From assembly GCF_026913205.2 (NCBI RefSeq), contig NZ_CP168151.1, positions 372,001 to 436,000 of the forward strand: DNA of 64,000 bases, written 5' to 3'. This document shows, piece after piece, positions 8,968 to 17,185 of the stretch (position 1 is its first letter; each line of letters starts with the position of its first letter). This DNA is from Lentilactobacillus sp. SPB1-3 (GTDB lineage: Bacteria > Bacillota > Bacilli > Lactobacillales > Lactobacillaceae). The notes under the pieces were generated by a model. That model was not told where the DNA came from. It did no database searches and worked only from the letters and a program-made list of their open reading frames with translations. The position numbers were made by a program, and so were the translations under genes.

Positions 8968-9066
8968 GTATTTTAAAGTGCCTGTAAATTATCATTAAAA
9001 ACACAAGCCACTCAATCAGATTGCATTACGATTTCCGTAGTACTAAATCTGGTTGGGTGGTTTTTA
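8943..9066 (+). promoter_or_regulatory. Leader-peptide transcription attenuator of the amino-acid permease
   Basis: Four segments can pair in two exclusive ways. Segment 1 CTCAACCA (8943-8950) pairs with segment 2 TGGTTGAG (8961-8968), which spans the leader stop codon. Segment 3 (9008-9022) pairs with segment 4 (9046-9060) over 15 positions with G-U pairs, followed by TTTTT (9061-9065), a terminator. Alternatively, segment 2 (8960-8969) pairs with segment 3 (9010-9019) over 10 positions and breaks the terminator. Ribosomes stalled on Thr codons would cover segment 1 and favour 2:3, giving read-through. The pairings are visible; the Thr signal is inferred. Confidence 0.78.
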
Positions 9067-9088
9067 TTATGCGAGGAGAGATTGACAT

Positions 9089-10498
9089 ATGGATAAGAAG
9101 GAATCAGAACCACAGTTAAAAAGATCGTTGTCGTCAAATCAAATGCAAATGATTGCTCTTGGAGGAACCATTGGAGTTGGATTATTCATGGGTTCGACTG
9201 CAACGATTAAGTGGACTGGCCCATCAGTCCTGTTGGCGTACGGCTTTGCAGGATTTATTTTATACTTAGTAATGCGTGCCCTGGGGGAAATGATTTACAT
9301 TAATCCTGGCACTGGTTCATTTGCTGATTACGCTACAAATTATATTCATCCGTTAGCAGGGTACTTAACTATGTGGAGTAATATTTTCCAATTCATAGTT
9401 GTTGGAATTAGTGAAGTTATCGCAGTTAGTCAGTATTTGAATTATTGGTGGCCTAATTTGCCTGGGTGGATATCCGGGTTAGTGGTAATCATCACTTTGA
9501 CGTTGGCTAACCTAGTGTCAGCTAAGGCTTACGGAACTATCGAATTCTATTTTGCTTTAATCAAGGTAGTCACGATTATCTTGATGATTGTTGTCGGAAT
9601 GATGGTAATCTTCTTGGGCTTTGGTAACAACTGGCATCCAATGGGATTAGCTAACTTGTGGCAAAATGGCGGTTTTTTCACTGGTGGCTTTAAAGGATTC
9701 TTCTTTGCACTTTCAATTGTTGTTGGTTCATATCAAGGAATAGAATTACTTGGAATCACTGCTGGAGAGGCTTCTAACCCACGTGAGGCTATCGTTACTT
9801 CAGTTAAGTCAATTGTTTGGCGGATATTGATTTTCTATATTGGAGCAATTTTTGTAATTGTAACTATTTATCCTTGGAACCAATTAGCCACTGTCGGTTC
9901 ACCATTCGTTGAGACTTTCTCTAAGGTCGGAATTGCTGGAGCAGCTGGAATTATCAACTTTGTTGTTTTAACTGCTGCAATGTCAGGTACTAATTCAGGA
10001 ATTTACAGTGCTAGTCGGATGTTGTACAAATTGTCTAAAGAAGGCCGAGTAGCTAAAATTTATAGCAAGCTCTCTCCACATAAGGTGCCATCCGTTGCGA
10101 TTTTAGCAATTTCAGGAGGAATCTTAATCGGGATCATCTTAAACATCGTATTATCAGCATTTGGTGCCGCTCAAAACATCTTCGTGTTGGTTTACAGTTC
10201 AAGTGTGTTACCAGGAATGGTGCCATGGTTCGTAATCTTGATTTCCGAGTTAAGATTTAGACGTTCTAATCCCGAAGTCATCAAGATGCATCCATTTACG
10301 ATGCCATTTTATCCAATTAGTAACTATATCGGTATCGCTTCGTTACTGATTATCGTTCTCTTCATGTTCATTAATCCCGATACTCGGGCATCAGTTAGTG
10401 TGGGTGCATTATTCTTAATTATTTTATCGATTCACTTCTGGTGGAAACACAGTAGAAGTAAACAAGCCCAACCAAAAGCACAACCAGATAATGATTAA
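9089..10498 (+). CDS. AAT-family amino-acid permease (probable Ser/Thr type)
   Basis: This 469-residue APC-superfamily permease has twelve membrane helices. The first has the family glycine motif ALGGTIGVGLFMGS, and the AGEASNPREAI motif lies mid-protein. The fold matches the AAT group, which holds LysP, CycA, SerP and the B. subtilis threonine permease YbxG. The substrate cannot be read from the protein alone, but the upstream attenuator has a Thr/Ser-rich leader, so threonine and/or serine uptake is the best guess. Start ATG 9089 has GAGGAGAG. The gene is monocistronic, ending in a strong terminator. Confidence 0.87.
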   Translation: MDKKESEPQLKRSLSSNQMQMIALGGTIGVGLFMGSTATIKWTGPSVLLAYGFAGFILYLVMRALGEMIYINPGTGSFADYATNYIHPLAGYLTMWSNIFQFIVVGISEVIAVSQYLNYWWPNLPGWISGLVVIITLTLANLVSAKAYGTIEFYFALIKVVTIILMIVVGMMVIFLGFGNNWHPMGLANLWQNGGFFTGGFKGFFFALSIVVGSYQGIELLGITAGEASNPREAIVTSVKSIVWRILIFYIGAIFVIVTIYPWNQLATVGSPFVETFSKVGIAGAAGIINFVVLTAAMSGTNSGIYSASRMLYKLSKEGRVAKIYSKLSPHKVPSVAILAISGGILIGIILNIVLSAFGAAQNIFVLVYSSSVLPGMVPWFVILISELRFRRSNPEVIKMHPFTMPFYPISNYIGIASLLIIVLFMFINPDTRASVSVGALFLIILSIHFWWKHSRSKQAQPKAQPDND

Positions 10499-10531
10499 CA
10501 ATCGTTATTACAATTAATAAGAGTTTAAAAA

Positions 10532-10577
10532 ATGCCTCATAATGTTAGTCATCAAGATAACACTACGAGGCATTTTA
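10532..10577 (+). terminator. Rho-independent terminator of the permease
   Basis: ATGCCTCATAATGTTA (10532-10547) pairs with TAACACTACGAGGCAT (10558-10573) with two G-U pairs, followed by TTTATT. Confidence 0.85.
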
Positions 10578-10614
10578 TTGTTGAAACATTTATAAGAACT
10601 ATTAATTCAATTTC

Positions 10615-11490
10615 TTAATTATCGAAACGAATAGTTAACCATACGCTCAACAAAATCAATAATGACCCAATCAGAAATCCCCATGTTAAGGATTCGTTCA
10701 GGAATAGCCAACCTAGGATCGTGCCAACAATTGGTTGCCACAAAAAGAACAATCCCGAATTACTGGCACTAACTAAGGTTAGGCCATAATTCCAGAGGAT
10801 AAAGGCGAATGCTGTCGAGACGATTCCCAAGTATAGTAGGGATAACAGAATAATTGGATTAGTTAAGTTAATCGTGGCCATACTATTTGGGTTTGCTATC
10901 ACGAATGGGGTCAGACAGATAATTGCGACCAAGGTAGCGATTATCGTAATCTGTAGGGAACTATAGGTTTTAACTTTCTTGATCAATACCGACATTAGGG
11001 CCCACGTGAGTGCTGCCACGACCAGTAGCAGAATACCTTTGAAGATATGTTTACCGCTGATGTGAACACCCACGATTGCGATTACTCCGGCTGTTGCCAT
11101 TAAGACCGCGATGATTTTAAATTTGTTTAAGCGTTCTTTTAAAAGTACCCAAGCAAAAATCAACATAAAAGTTGGTGTGGCTGACGTTATCACTGCGCCG
11201 GTTTGGGCATTCGATAACCATGTGCCAGTTTCTTGAGCGACGATGGAAATCGTATTGCCAATTAACCCAATCAGAACCACTAGAACTAAATCACGTTTGT
11301 TAATATGCCATTTTTCGCGTCTAATTAGTGAAAATAAAATCAACACAATGATGGCAATCAGGTACCGTGACCACACTAATTCGATTGGTGGGATGTACTT
11401 GACGACGATTTTGACAACTACGAACATGCCTCCCCAGATACTGGCAGCGACACTTAGAGCAATAGGACCGATAATGTTTTTAATTTTCAT
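10615..11490 (-). CDS. EamA/DMT-superfamily transporter
   Basis: This 291-residue protein has ten predicted membrane helices in two EamA repeats. It shows the ASIWGGMFVVVK start, a central TWALMSVLIKK at the second repeat, and FLWQPIVGTILGWLFLNES near the end. Members export amino acids, metabolites or drugs; the substrate is unknown here. The ATG at 11490 has GCGGAGGA ten bases upstream. A 15-residue leader peptide and hairpins lie in its 5' region, suggesting control by translation of the leader. The gene stands alone, with its 3' end facing the permease terminator. Confidence 0.85.
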   Translation of the reverse strand: MKIKNIIGPIALSVAASIWGGMFVVVKIVVKYIPPIELVWSRYLIAIIVLILFSLIRREKWHINKRDLVLVVLIGLIGNTISIVAQETGTWLSNAQTGAVITSATPTFMLIFAWVLLKERLNKFKIIAVLMATAGVIAIVGVHISGKHIFKGILLLVVAALTWALMSVLIKKVKTYSSLQITIIATLVAIICLTPFVIANPNSMATINLTNPIILLSLLYLGIVSTAFAFILWNYGLTLVSASNSGLFFLWQPIVGTILGWLFLNESLTWGFLIGSLLILLSVWLTIRFDN

Positions 11491-11506
11491 TTGTAATTTT
11501 TCCTCC

Positions 11507-11553
11507 GCATAGATTCTAAAGTTTAGAAATCATCAGCGGATGCAATCCGCTGA
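11507..11553 (-). promoter_or_regulatory. Hairpins between leader peptide and EamA gene
   Basis: Reading the minus strand, TCAGCGGAT-TGC-ATCCGCTGA (11553-11533) is a perfect 9-bp stem abutting the leader stop codon. A second dyad (GATTTCTAAA / TTTAGAATC) follows, then the EamA ribosome site. The 3' arm TCCGC can also pair with GCGGA of that ribosome site, so two exclusive folds exist. No T-run follows, which points to translational rather than transcriptional attenuation. Confidence 0.5.
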
Positions 11554-11601
11554 TTAGCGAATTGCTGGAACATCACATTCATTTAATGGTGAATAGATCA
11601 T
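11554..11601 (-). CDS. 15-residue leader peptide upstream of the EamA transporter
   Basis: AAGGAGGT (11618-11611) lies eight or nine bases before ATG 11601. The frame encodes MIYSPLNECDVPAIR and stops at TAA (11556-11554), directly before a perfect hairpin. The strong ribosome site and the position between promoter region and transporter argue for a regulatory upstream ORF. No amino-acid run marks the signal; stalling could depend on an exported compound or antibiotic. I do not recognise the sequence as a described leader. Confidence 0.55.
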   Translation of the reverse strand: MIYSPLNECDVPAIR

Positions 11602-11659
11602 ATTAATTACCTCCTTGAATGAAGAATCATAGGTAATACGATAACGTATATTTAAAACA

Positions 11660-11707
11660 AAAACAACCACGTTCAGATGCGATTGCACTTGGCGTGATTG
11701 TTTTTTT
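11660..11707 (-). terminator. Terminator of the MFS gene
   Basis: On the minus strand, AAAAACAATCACG pairs with CGTGGTTGTTTTT (one U-G pair) around a loop of about 20 bases, ending in a T-rich tract. It lies 16 bases after the MFS stop codon. Confidence 0.7.
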
Positions 11708-11722
11708 CTTATCAATTAAGTC

Positions 11723-12904
11723 TTATCTAGTTTTCATGACGGATGCTAAACGAACGGTTAGCAGAATCGCAATTACTACCATGATAACTCCGAAAATAGG
11801 TGTCATGGCAACAGATAGGGTGGCAGTTACTTCACCACCAATGAAAGAGCCAAGTGTGATACCAATGTTAAAAGCGGAGATGTTTAAAGCAGAGGCTAGA
11901 CCAATATCATTTGGTGTGAATTTTTCAGCTAATTGCACAATATATAGTTGAAGTCCGGGGACGTTCATAAAGGCAAACAAACCTAATAACATAACGGCAA
12001 CTAAACCTAATACTGGTTGGTTAATAAAGATGAATAATAGTCCTAGCGTAATTGCTAAGCCAATGAACATTCTGATCAAAGCACTAAGTGGATTAGAATT
12101 TGCCAGACGACCACCAATAGTATTTCCGACGGCTACCATTAATCCATAAACGATTAAGATGATTACGACTGCGTTAGCACTAAAGTGCATGTATTTTTCT
12201 AGAATGGGAGTTAAGTACGTGTATGAAGTAAATGTACCACCATAACCAAGTGCAGTAATCAACAAAGCGAGGACGATTGGTTGATTTGTTAATACTCGTT
12301 TGAAACCTTTTAAATCCGGGCGGGTTTCTGGGTGAGGTAAATTATTAGGGATTAAGAAGAAGTTAGCAATTAAACCAATTAATCCGACAATTGCAATGAA
12401 AATGAATGACCAGTGCCATGAAAGATGTTGGCCAATAAAGGTTCCGAGCGGAACACCGGTAACAGTTGCGACAGTCAAGCCGGTAAACATAATGGCAATT
12501 GCGCTGGCTCGTTTATCCATCGGTACAACATCTGCAGCGATTAGAGATGAAACAGACATAAAGATACCATGAGCGAGGGCAGCAACGATTCTACCAAGTA
12601 GTAGGATCGCAAATGTTGGTGCGGTTGCAGCCAGCAAGTTACCAATAATAAATATTAGCATGATAGCCAACATTAGTTTCCGCCGATCCCAATTGGCAGT
12701 TAGCACAGTCAGGATGGGAGCACCAATAGTAATTCCTAGTGCATAGATAGAAACTGTTAAACCTGCTTGAGCAAGTGAGATATTGAAACTTTTGACGATA
12801 AGGGGCATAAGACCAACACTGATAAATTCAGTTGATCCAATCGCAAAAGCATTAATGGCTAATGCGGTCAATGTTAGTGCTGGTGAAATTCTTCGATTTT
12901 CCAT
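11723..12904 (-). CDS. MFS efflux transporter (AraJ/sugar-drug efflux type)
   Basis: This 393-residue major facilitator has twelve helices. The stretch GSTEFISVGLMPLI in helix 1 is typical of the AraJ/YdhP-like DHA1 exporters, and DRRKLM sits in the loop 2-3 position. These transporters export drugs, sugars or arabinose-like compounds. The ATG at 12904 has TGGAGGA. It is divergent from an HxlR-family regulator (13039), which probably represses it through the shared 134-base intergenic region. Confidence 0.87.
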   Translation of the reverse strand: MENRRISPALTLTALAINAFAIGSTEFISVGLMPLIVKSFNISLAQAGLTVSIYALGITIGAPILTVLTANWDRRKLMLAIMLIFIIGNLLAATAPTFAILLLGRIVAALAHGIFMSVSSLIAADVVPMDKRASAIAIMFTGLTVATVTGVPLGTFIGQHLSWHWSFIFIAIVGLIGLIANFFLIPNNLPHPETRPDLKGFKRVLTNQPIVLALLITALGYGGTFTSYTYLTPILEKYMHFSANAVVIILIVYGLMVAVGNTIGGRLANSNPLSALIRMFIGLAITLGLLFIFINQPVLGLVAVMLLGLFAFMNVPGLQLYIVQLAEKFTPNDIGLASALNISAFNIGITLGSFIGGEVTATLSVAMTPIFGVIMVVIAILLTVRLASVMKTR

Positions 12905-12972
12905 TTGATTCCTCCATTAGGGTTGTGTTTTTAGCAAGTAATATGTATTATACGGGTACGGAGTTCTATAAC

Positions 12973-12984
12973 AAGTACGTACTT
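12973..12984. promoter_or_regulatory. Candidate HxlR operator
   Basis: A perfect 12-bp palindrome, AAGTACGTACTT, lies midway between the divergent MFS and HxlR genes, with further GTAC half sites nearby (about 12955 and 13009). HxlR/YodB-type regulators bind dyads of this kind (GTAC-centred) in such intergenic regions. The assignment is inferred from position. Confidence 0.5.
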
Positions 12985-13038
12985 TTTAGTGCTATAGGTA
13001 CTTTTAGGTAATAAATTGATATATCAAGGGAGAAAAGC

Positions 13039-13413
13039 ATGGACACAGTTGAAAAAACTTATAATATCGGTGTCGAAGCTACCATGGAGGTCATTGGTGG
13101 TAAGTGGAAACCAATCATCTTATGTCACTTACGTCATGGTGCCAAGCGAACCAGTGAATTAAAACGGGCAATTCCTAACATTACGCAGAAAATGTTGACA
13201 CAACAGCTGCGTGAACTGGAACATGATCACATTGTTGATCGCCAGGTTTATAACCAAATTCCACCCAAGGTTGAGTATTCGTTGTCAGAGTATGGTGAAT
13301 CATTAAGCTATATTTTGAATCAATTATGTACTTGGGGCGAACATCATATTGACCGACAAGTCGCAGATGGCGAGGAGATTCGTCTATTAAATCGTGATGA
13401 CGTTATTAAATAA
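13039..13413 (+). CDS. HxlR-family transcriptional regulator
   Basis: This 124-residue winged-helix protein has the HxlR hallmark MEVIGGKWKPIILCHL (about 15-30) and the recognition segment ITQKMLTQQLRELEHDHIVDR. Many members sense thiol-reactive electrophiles through an N-terminal cysteine near position 6. Here the first 28 residues have no cysteine, and the visible ones are Cys29 (HxlR core) and a Cys near position 98, so sensing by the YodB mechanism is doubtful. ATG 13039 has GGGAG. It probably controls the divergent MFS exporter. Confidence 0.88.
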   Translation: MDTVEKTYNIGVEATMEVIGGKWKPIILCHLRHGAKRTSELKRAIPNITQKMLTQQLRELEHDHIVDRQVYNQIPPKVEYSLSEYGESLSYILNQLCTWGEHHIDRQVADGEEIRLLNRDDVIK

Positions 13414-13417
13414 AACC

Positions 13418-13458
13418 ATCCACTGATCAAGAATAAATTGGTCAGTGGATTTTTTTGA
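13418..13458 (+). terminator. Terminator after the HxlR gene
   Basis: ATCCACTGATC (13418-13428) pairs with GGTCAGTGGAT (13440-13450), followed by TTTTTT. Confidence 0.85.
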
Positions 13459-13476
13459 TTATTTAGTTAGTTTGCG

Positions 13477-13525
13477 TTGACAATGCCTAACTAACGATTT
13501 AATATATTATCTTGTTAGTTAGGCA
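13477..13525 (+). promoter_or_regulatory. Promoter with MarR-type inverted-repeat operator
   Basis: TTGACA (13477-13482) and TAATAT (13500-13505) are separated by 17 bases. A perfect 12-bp inverted repeat, TGCCTAACTAAC (13484-13495) and GTTAGTTAGGCA (13514-13525), brackets the -10 box. This is well placed for repression by the MarR protein encoded just downstream, giving autoregulation of the MarR-ABC operon. Confidence 0.78.
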
Positions 13526-13570
13526 ATGTTTTATCAACCTAAATAAATTTTAAAATAAGGAAGCAATGTT

Positions 13571-14101
13571 ATGGCAGACAAAAATTTTATGGATGAATTA
13601 GGAGAGATGGTTACTAATCGCAGCTTTATGGGAACGGTGTTATTACATCTCCGTCAACAACAGCAAGACAACGCGCGTGGGAAATCCCGCATGTTACAAG
13701 CAATTAGCGAAAATGACGGTGTGACTAACTCACAACTATCAGAAATTCTAGATATTCGTCCTAGTTCAGTTAGTTTACAAGTTAAAGGACTAGAATTTGA
13801 TGGTTTCATTGAACGTCGAGAAAGCCAAGAAGATAAACGAGTTTCGCTGATTTATATAACTAGCAAGGGTCGCCAAGCTCTTGAACAACAATCCGCAATC
13901 GTGGATGAATCAACGGAAAAGTTGATGAACTTGTTAACTGAGGATGAACAAGTGGAGTTGACGAGAATCCTGAAAAAATTAAATGATCAGTTATCTGACT
14001 TAGATGAAGATGATGAGATGTTTAATGGTCCGTTTGGTAACCAGCGTGGTTTCGGATTTCCACACGGTAGGTTTCCTGGCGGCAATCCATTTCGAAAATA
14101 A
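13571..14101 (+). CDS. MarR-family transcriptional regulator
   Basis: This 176-residue protein has a winged-helix MarR core. The recognition helix is TNSQLSEILDIRPSSVSLQVKGLEFDGFIERR and the wing is ESQEDKRVSLIYITSKG. The C-terminal tail is rich in Gly, Pro and Phe (GPFGNQRGFGFPHGRFPGGN), an unusual low-complexity extension. ATG 13571 has AAGGAAG. The gene is 26 bases upstream of an ABC exporter and has an inverted-repeat operator, the usual drug-responsive arrangement. Confidence 0.88.
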   Translation: MADKNFMDELGEMVTNRSFMGTVLLHLRQQQQDNARGKSRMLQAISENDGVTNSQLSEILDIRPSSVSLQVKGLEFDGFIERRESQEDKRVSLIYITSKGRQALEQQSAIVDESTEKLMNLLTEDEQVELTRILKKLNDQLSDLDEDDEMFNGPFGNQRGFGFPHGRFPGGNPFRK

Positions 14102-14127
14102 CAATTAATTTTAGGAGATAAGTAATC

Positions 14128-15894
14128 ATGCAACGTGGACCAATGACTGAACAAAGACCACGAGGTGGCCAATTTAATTTCAGATCTTTTATGCAGTTAA
14201 TTCGCAAAACTAAGCCAATATATTGGCAACTATGGGTTGGATTGGTATTGAGTTTAATTGCAACGGGGATGCAACTTGCAGTTCCTAAGGCCGCTGAAAG
14301 TATGATCAACGGCTTTAAAAATGGAATTAGTGAACCGTTAATTATTGGAGTGATCGTTTTATTTTTGGTAAGTGCTCTGGTAAGTAGTTTATCTGGCTCA
14401 CTTTTAGGATTCTTTGGTGAGAGTATCGTCAGTGAATTAAGAAAGTTGATCTGGAGTAAGTTGCTGAAGCTTAAAGTATCTTATTTTGATGAAACTAAGT
14501 CAGGTGAGATGACTTCCAGATTGATCAACGATTCTTCTCAAGTTAAGGAATTAGTCGCTAACTCCTTTCCCAATCTAGTTAGCGCATTGATCACTATTGT
14601 GGGTGCACTAGTGTTGATGGTAATGATGGACTGGAAAATGACGTTGATCATGGCATTGGCGATTCCATTAGTGATGGTGATTATGTTACCGATTGCTCAA
14701 AGAACTCGCCAAATCGGTCGCAGTCGCCAAGACGAGATGGCTAAGTTCAATGGTCAAGCAGACGAAACATTAAGCGAAATTCGCTTAGTTAAGTCTTCTG
14801 ACGCTGAACCATATGAATCAAAATTAGGCTTTAAATCTATCAAATCTTTATATCAAATCGGCTTGAAAGAGGCCATCTATGATGCTATTTCTGGTCCTTT
14901 GATGACCACGGTCATGCTGGCATTGTTTGTTGGTGTGTTAGGATACGGAGCTGTTCGAGTATCCCAAGGCACTATGTCTTTGGGGAAGATGTTCTCGTTT
15001 TTTATGTATTTATTCCAATTAATGAGCCCAGCCATGATCCTTGGTCAATTTGTTTCCACACTTGGTAAAGCGAGTGGCTCAACTGAGCGAATTCAAGATT
15101 TATTAGCAGCACCTGAAGAAAAATTTGGTATTGGTGATGACGTTGATGTTGAAGGTAAGACCTTATCAATGGAACATGTTGATTTCGGCTATGATAATTC
15201 AACCCCAATTTTAAAAGACGTCAGTTTCACTGCTAAACCAAGTACTGTCGTGGCATTTGCTGGCCCTTCAGGAGGCGGGAAATCAACGATTTTTAGTCTG
15301 TTAGAGCGATTCTATCAACCAGATTTCGGTAAGATTAATATTGGTGACACAGATATTAATAATATCGATTTGAACTCTTGGCGAAAACAGATTGGATTTG
15401 TTAGTCAGGATTCAGCGATCAAAGCCGGCACGATTCGTGATAATTTAACATATGGGTTAACTGGAGAATATTCAGATGAACAATTGTGGAATGTTTTACA
15501 GTTAGCTTATGCAGATAAGTTTGTTCATGAAATGCCGGATGGCTTAGATACGCAAGTTGGTGAACGAGGAGTGAAGGTTTCTGGTGGCCAACGACAAAGA
15601 ATCGCAATTGCCCGGGCCTTTCTCCGCGATCCTAAAATCCTAATGTTAGATGAGGCTACAGCTAGTCTTGATTCAGAATCAGAAGCGATGGTCCAAAAGG
15701 CTTTAGATCAGTTAATGAAGGGACGAACTACTTTAGTTATCGCCCATAGGCTTAGCACGATTGTGGGGGCCGATAATATTTACTTTATTGAACATGGTCA
15801 AGTTAGTGGTTCAGGAACACATTCTGAATTAGTTAAGAGCCATGAGTTATATAGAGAATATGTCGCAACACAGTTTGATGCTGCCACTAAATAA
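14128..15894 (+). CDS. ABC multidrug exporter half-transporter (LmrA/BmrA-like)
   Basis: This 588-residue protein has six membrane helices (about 25-320) followed by an ATPase domain. Walker A is GPSGGGKST, the signature is VSGGQRQR, Walker B is ILMLDEATASLD and the H-loop is IAHRLSTI. It should homodimerise and export lipophilic drugs or lipids. It lies in an operon behind the MarR regulator and ends in a strong terminator. A paralogue of nearly equal length lies at 33798-35561 on the other strand, in an acyltransferase/glycosyltransferase operon. ATG 14128 has TAGGAG. Confidence 0.92.
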   Translation: MQRGPMTEQRPRGGQFNFRSFMQLIRKTKPIYWQLWVGLVLSLIATGMQLAVPKAAESMINGFKNGISEPLIIGVIVLFLVSALVSSLSGSLLGFFGESIVSELRKLIWSKLLKLKVSYFDETKSGEMTSRLINDSSQVKELVANSFPNLVSALITIVGALVLMVMMDWKMTLIMALAIPLVMVIMLPIAQRTRQIGRSRQDEMAKFNGQADETLSEIRLVKSSDAEPYESKLGFKSIKSLYQIGLKEAIYDAISGPLMTTVMLALFVGVLGYGAVRVSQGTMSLGKMFSFFMYLFQLMSPAMILGQFVSTLGKASGSTERIQDLLAAPEEKFGIGDDVDVEGKTLSMEHVDFGYDNSTPILKDVSFTAKPSTVVAFAGPSGGGKSTIFSLLERFYQPDFGKINIGDTDINNIDLNSWRKQIGFVSQDSAIKAGTIRDNLTYGLTGEYSDEQLWNVLQLAYADKFVHEMPDGLDTQVGERGVKVSGGQRQRIAIARAFLRDPKILMLDEATASLDSESEAMVQKALDQLMKGRTTLVIAHRLSTIVGADNIYFIEHGQVSGSGTHSELVKSHELYREYVATQFDAATK

Positions 15895-15898
15895 AAAG

Positions 15899-15938
15899 TA
15901 CCGGTCACTAGTGAAGTTCATTAGTGGTCGGTATTTTT
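15899..15938 (+). terminator. Terminator of the MarR-ABC operon
   Basis: TACCGGTCACTA pairs with TAGTGGTCGGTA (one G-U pair), followed by TTTTTT. Confidence 0.88.
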
Positions 15939-15987
15939 TGTGTTGGGCTATAATAAAATTAGGATTTAATTTTGGGGGCAGATATTC

Positions 15988-17127
15988 ATGAATTTCAAAA
16001 AGATAATACCGTTAATTTTGATTGGTATTCTGGCTGGATGTGCGGCTAATAAGCCGGCTCAAGCACCAACCAAGAAAGTTGCTAAGGCACCAGTTATCTT
16101 AACGACTAAGCAAAAAATCGCTAAACAAGTTGGTAAGATGTCACTGGATGAAAAAATTGGTCAATTGTTTGTGACTGAGGTGTCAAATGATTCCCAACGG
16201 GTTAAAAAAGATATTCAACGATATCATTTTGGTGGCATCTTATTGATGGGAAATAACTTTGTGGGTAATCGACAGACATTTAAACATAGATTATCAAGTT
16301 ATCAAAAATCAGCATCATTGCCATTGCTGATTGCGACTGATCAAGAAGGTGGTACGGTTTCAAGGTTAAGTGATAATCCTCATATCTCTGGCCATAGTAA
16401 TTATCTGTCACCGCAAGCAGCATTCAACCGTGGAGGCATGAAGGCCGTTTTGAGTAATTATCGTCATCAGGCAGATAACTTAAAGAATTTAGGAATTAAT
16501 TGGAATTTGGCTCCGGTGGCTGATGTTTCTAAACAACCGGATAACTTTATTTATGACCGAACATTGGGTAAGGGTTACCAAGCCACTGCTAAGTATATCA
16601 GTGCATCAGTTAAAGCAATTCAGGATAGGAAAATCGCGACATCAGTTAAACATTTTCCTGGTTACGGAGCTGCCGCAGATACTCATACCGGAACAGCCAC
16701 AGTCAACAAGTCGTTGGCAGAATTTAAGCGAACGGATTTTGTTCCGTTTGAAGCGGCGATTAAAGCTGGTGCTGATTCAATCATGGTTACCCATATTATT
16801 TTGAATAAGGTTGATCCAAGACGACCGGCTTCTTTATCTAAAAAAGATATTTCCATTTTGCGGAATGATTTGAAATATTCCGGAGTCATTGCCTCTGACA
16901 GTTTACAAATGGGTGCAGTCAGTGATTACGCTAATAAGTATCATATTTCCAGAGATGTGGTGGCGTTTGAGGCTGGCAATGATATCTTGTTATCCAATGA
17001 TTATCAGAACGGAATTTCAGAAATTAAGCGGGCTGTAAAGCAGAATAAAATTTCTATGAACCAACTTGACCGATCAGTTGAGAGAATTCTTTATATGAAA
17101 CACAAAATTGGCTTGAAAATTAGTTAA
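15988..17127 (+). CDS. GH3 beta-N-acetylhexosaminidase lipoprotein (NagZ-like)
   Basis: This 379-residue protein has a lipoprotein signal with lipobox LAGC (Cys18). The family 3 glycoside hydrolase barrel shows DQEGGTVSRL, the NagZ-specific KHFPGYGAAADTH loop (His222 region) that supplies the acid/base dyad, and the nucleophile in ASDSLQMGAV (Asp304). The likely role is removing terminal GlcNAc from peptidoglycan or related glycans at the cell surface. It is monocistronic, with a weak GGGGG ribosome site and a convergent terminator shared with the Apf gene. Confidence 0.9.
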   Translation: MNFKKIIPLILIGILAGCAANKPAQAPTKKVAKAPVILTTKQKIAKQVGKMSLDEKIGQLFVTEVSNDSQRVKKDIQRYHFGGILLMGNNFVGNRQTFKHRLSSYQKSASLPLLIATDQEGGTVSRLSDNPHISGHSNYLSPQAAFNRGGMKAVLSNYRHQADNLKNLGINWNLAPVADVSKQPDNFIYDRTLGKGYQATAKYISASVKAIQDRKIATSVKHFPGYGAAADTHTGTATVNKSLAEFKRTDFVPFEAAIKAGADSIMVTHIILNKVDPRRPASLSKKDISILRNDLKYSGVIASDSLQMGAVSDYANKYHISRDVVAFEAGNDILLSNDYQNGISEIKRAVKQNKISMNQLDRSVERILYMKHKIGLKIS

Positions 17128-17136
17128 ATATGTACA

Positions 17137-17170
17137 AAAAAAGGTTCGGGGAAATTCCCGAACCTTTTTA
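17137..17170. terminator. Bidirectional terminator between GH3 and Apf genes
   Basis: AAAAGGTTCGGG pairs with CCCGAACCTTTT around a short loop, with A- and T-runs on either side, serving both convergent genes. Confidence 0.9.
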
Positions 17171-17185
17171 ATAGTAATAATTAAA

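Noticed and set aside
8767-9066. T-box or metabolite riboswitch upstream of the 9089 permease
   Set aside because: No T-box sequence or known aptamer core; the leader ORF and the four complementary segments account for the whole region.
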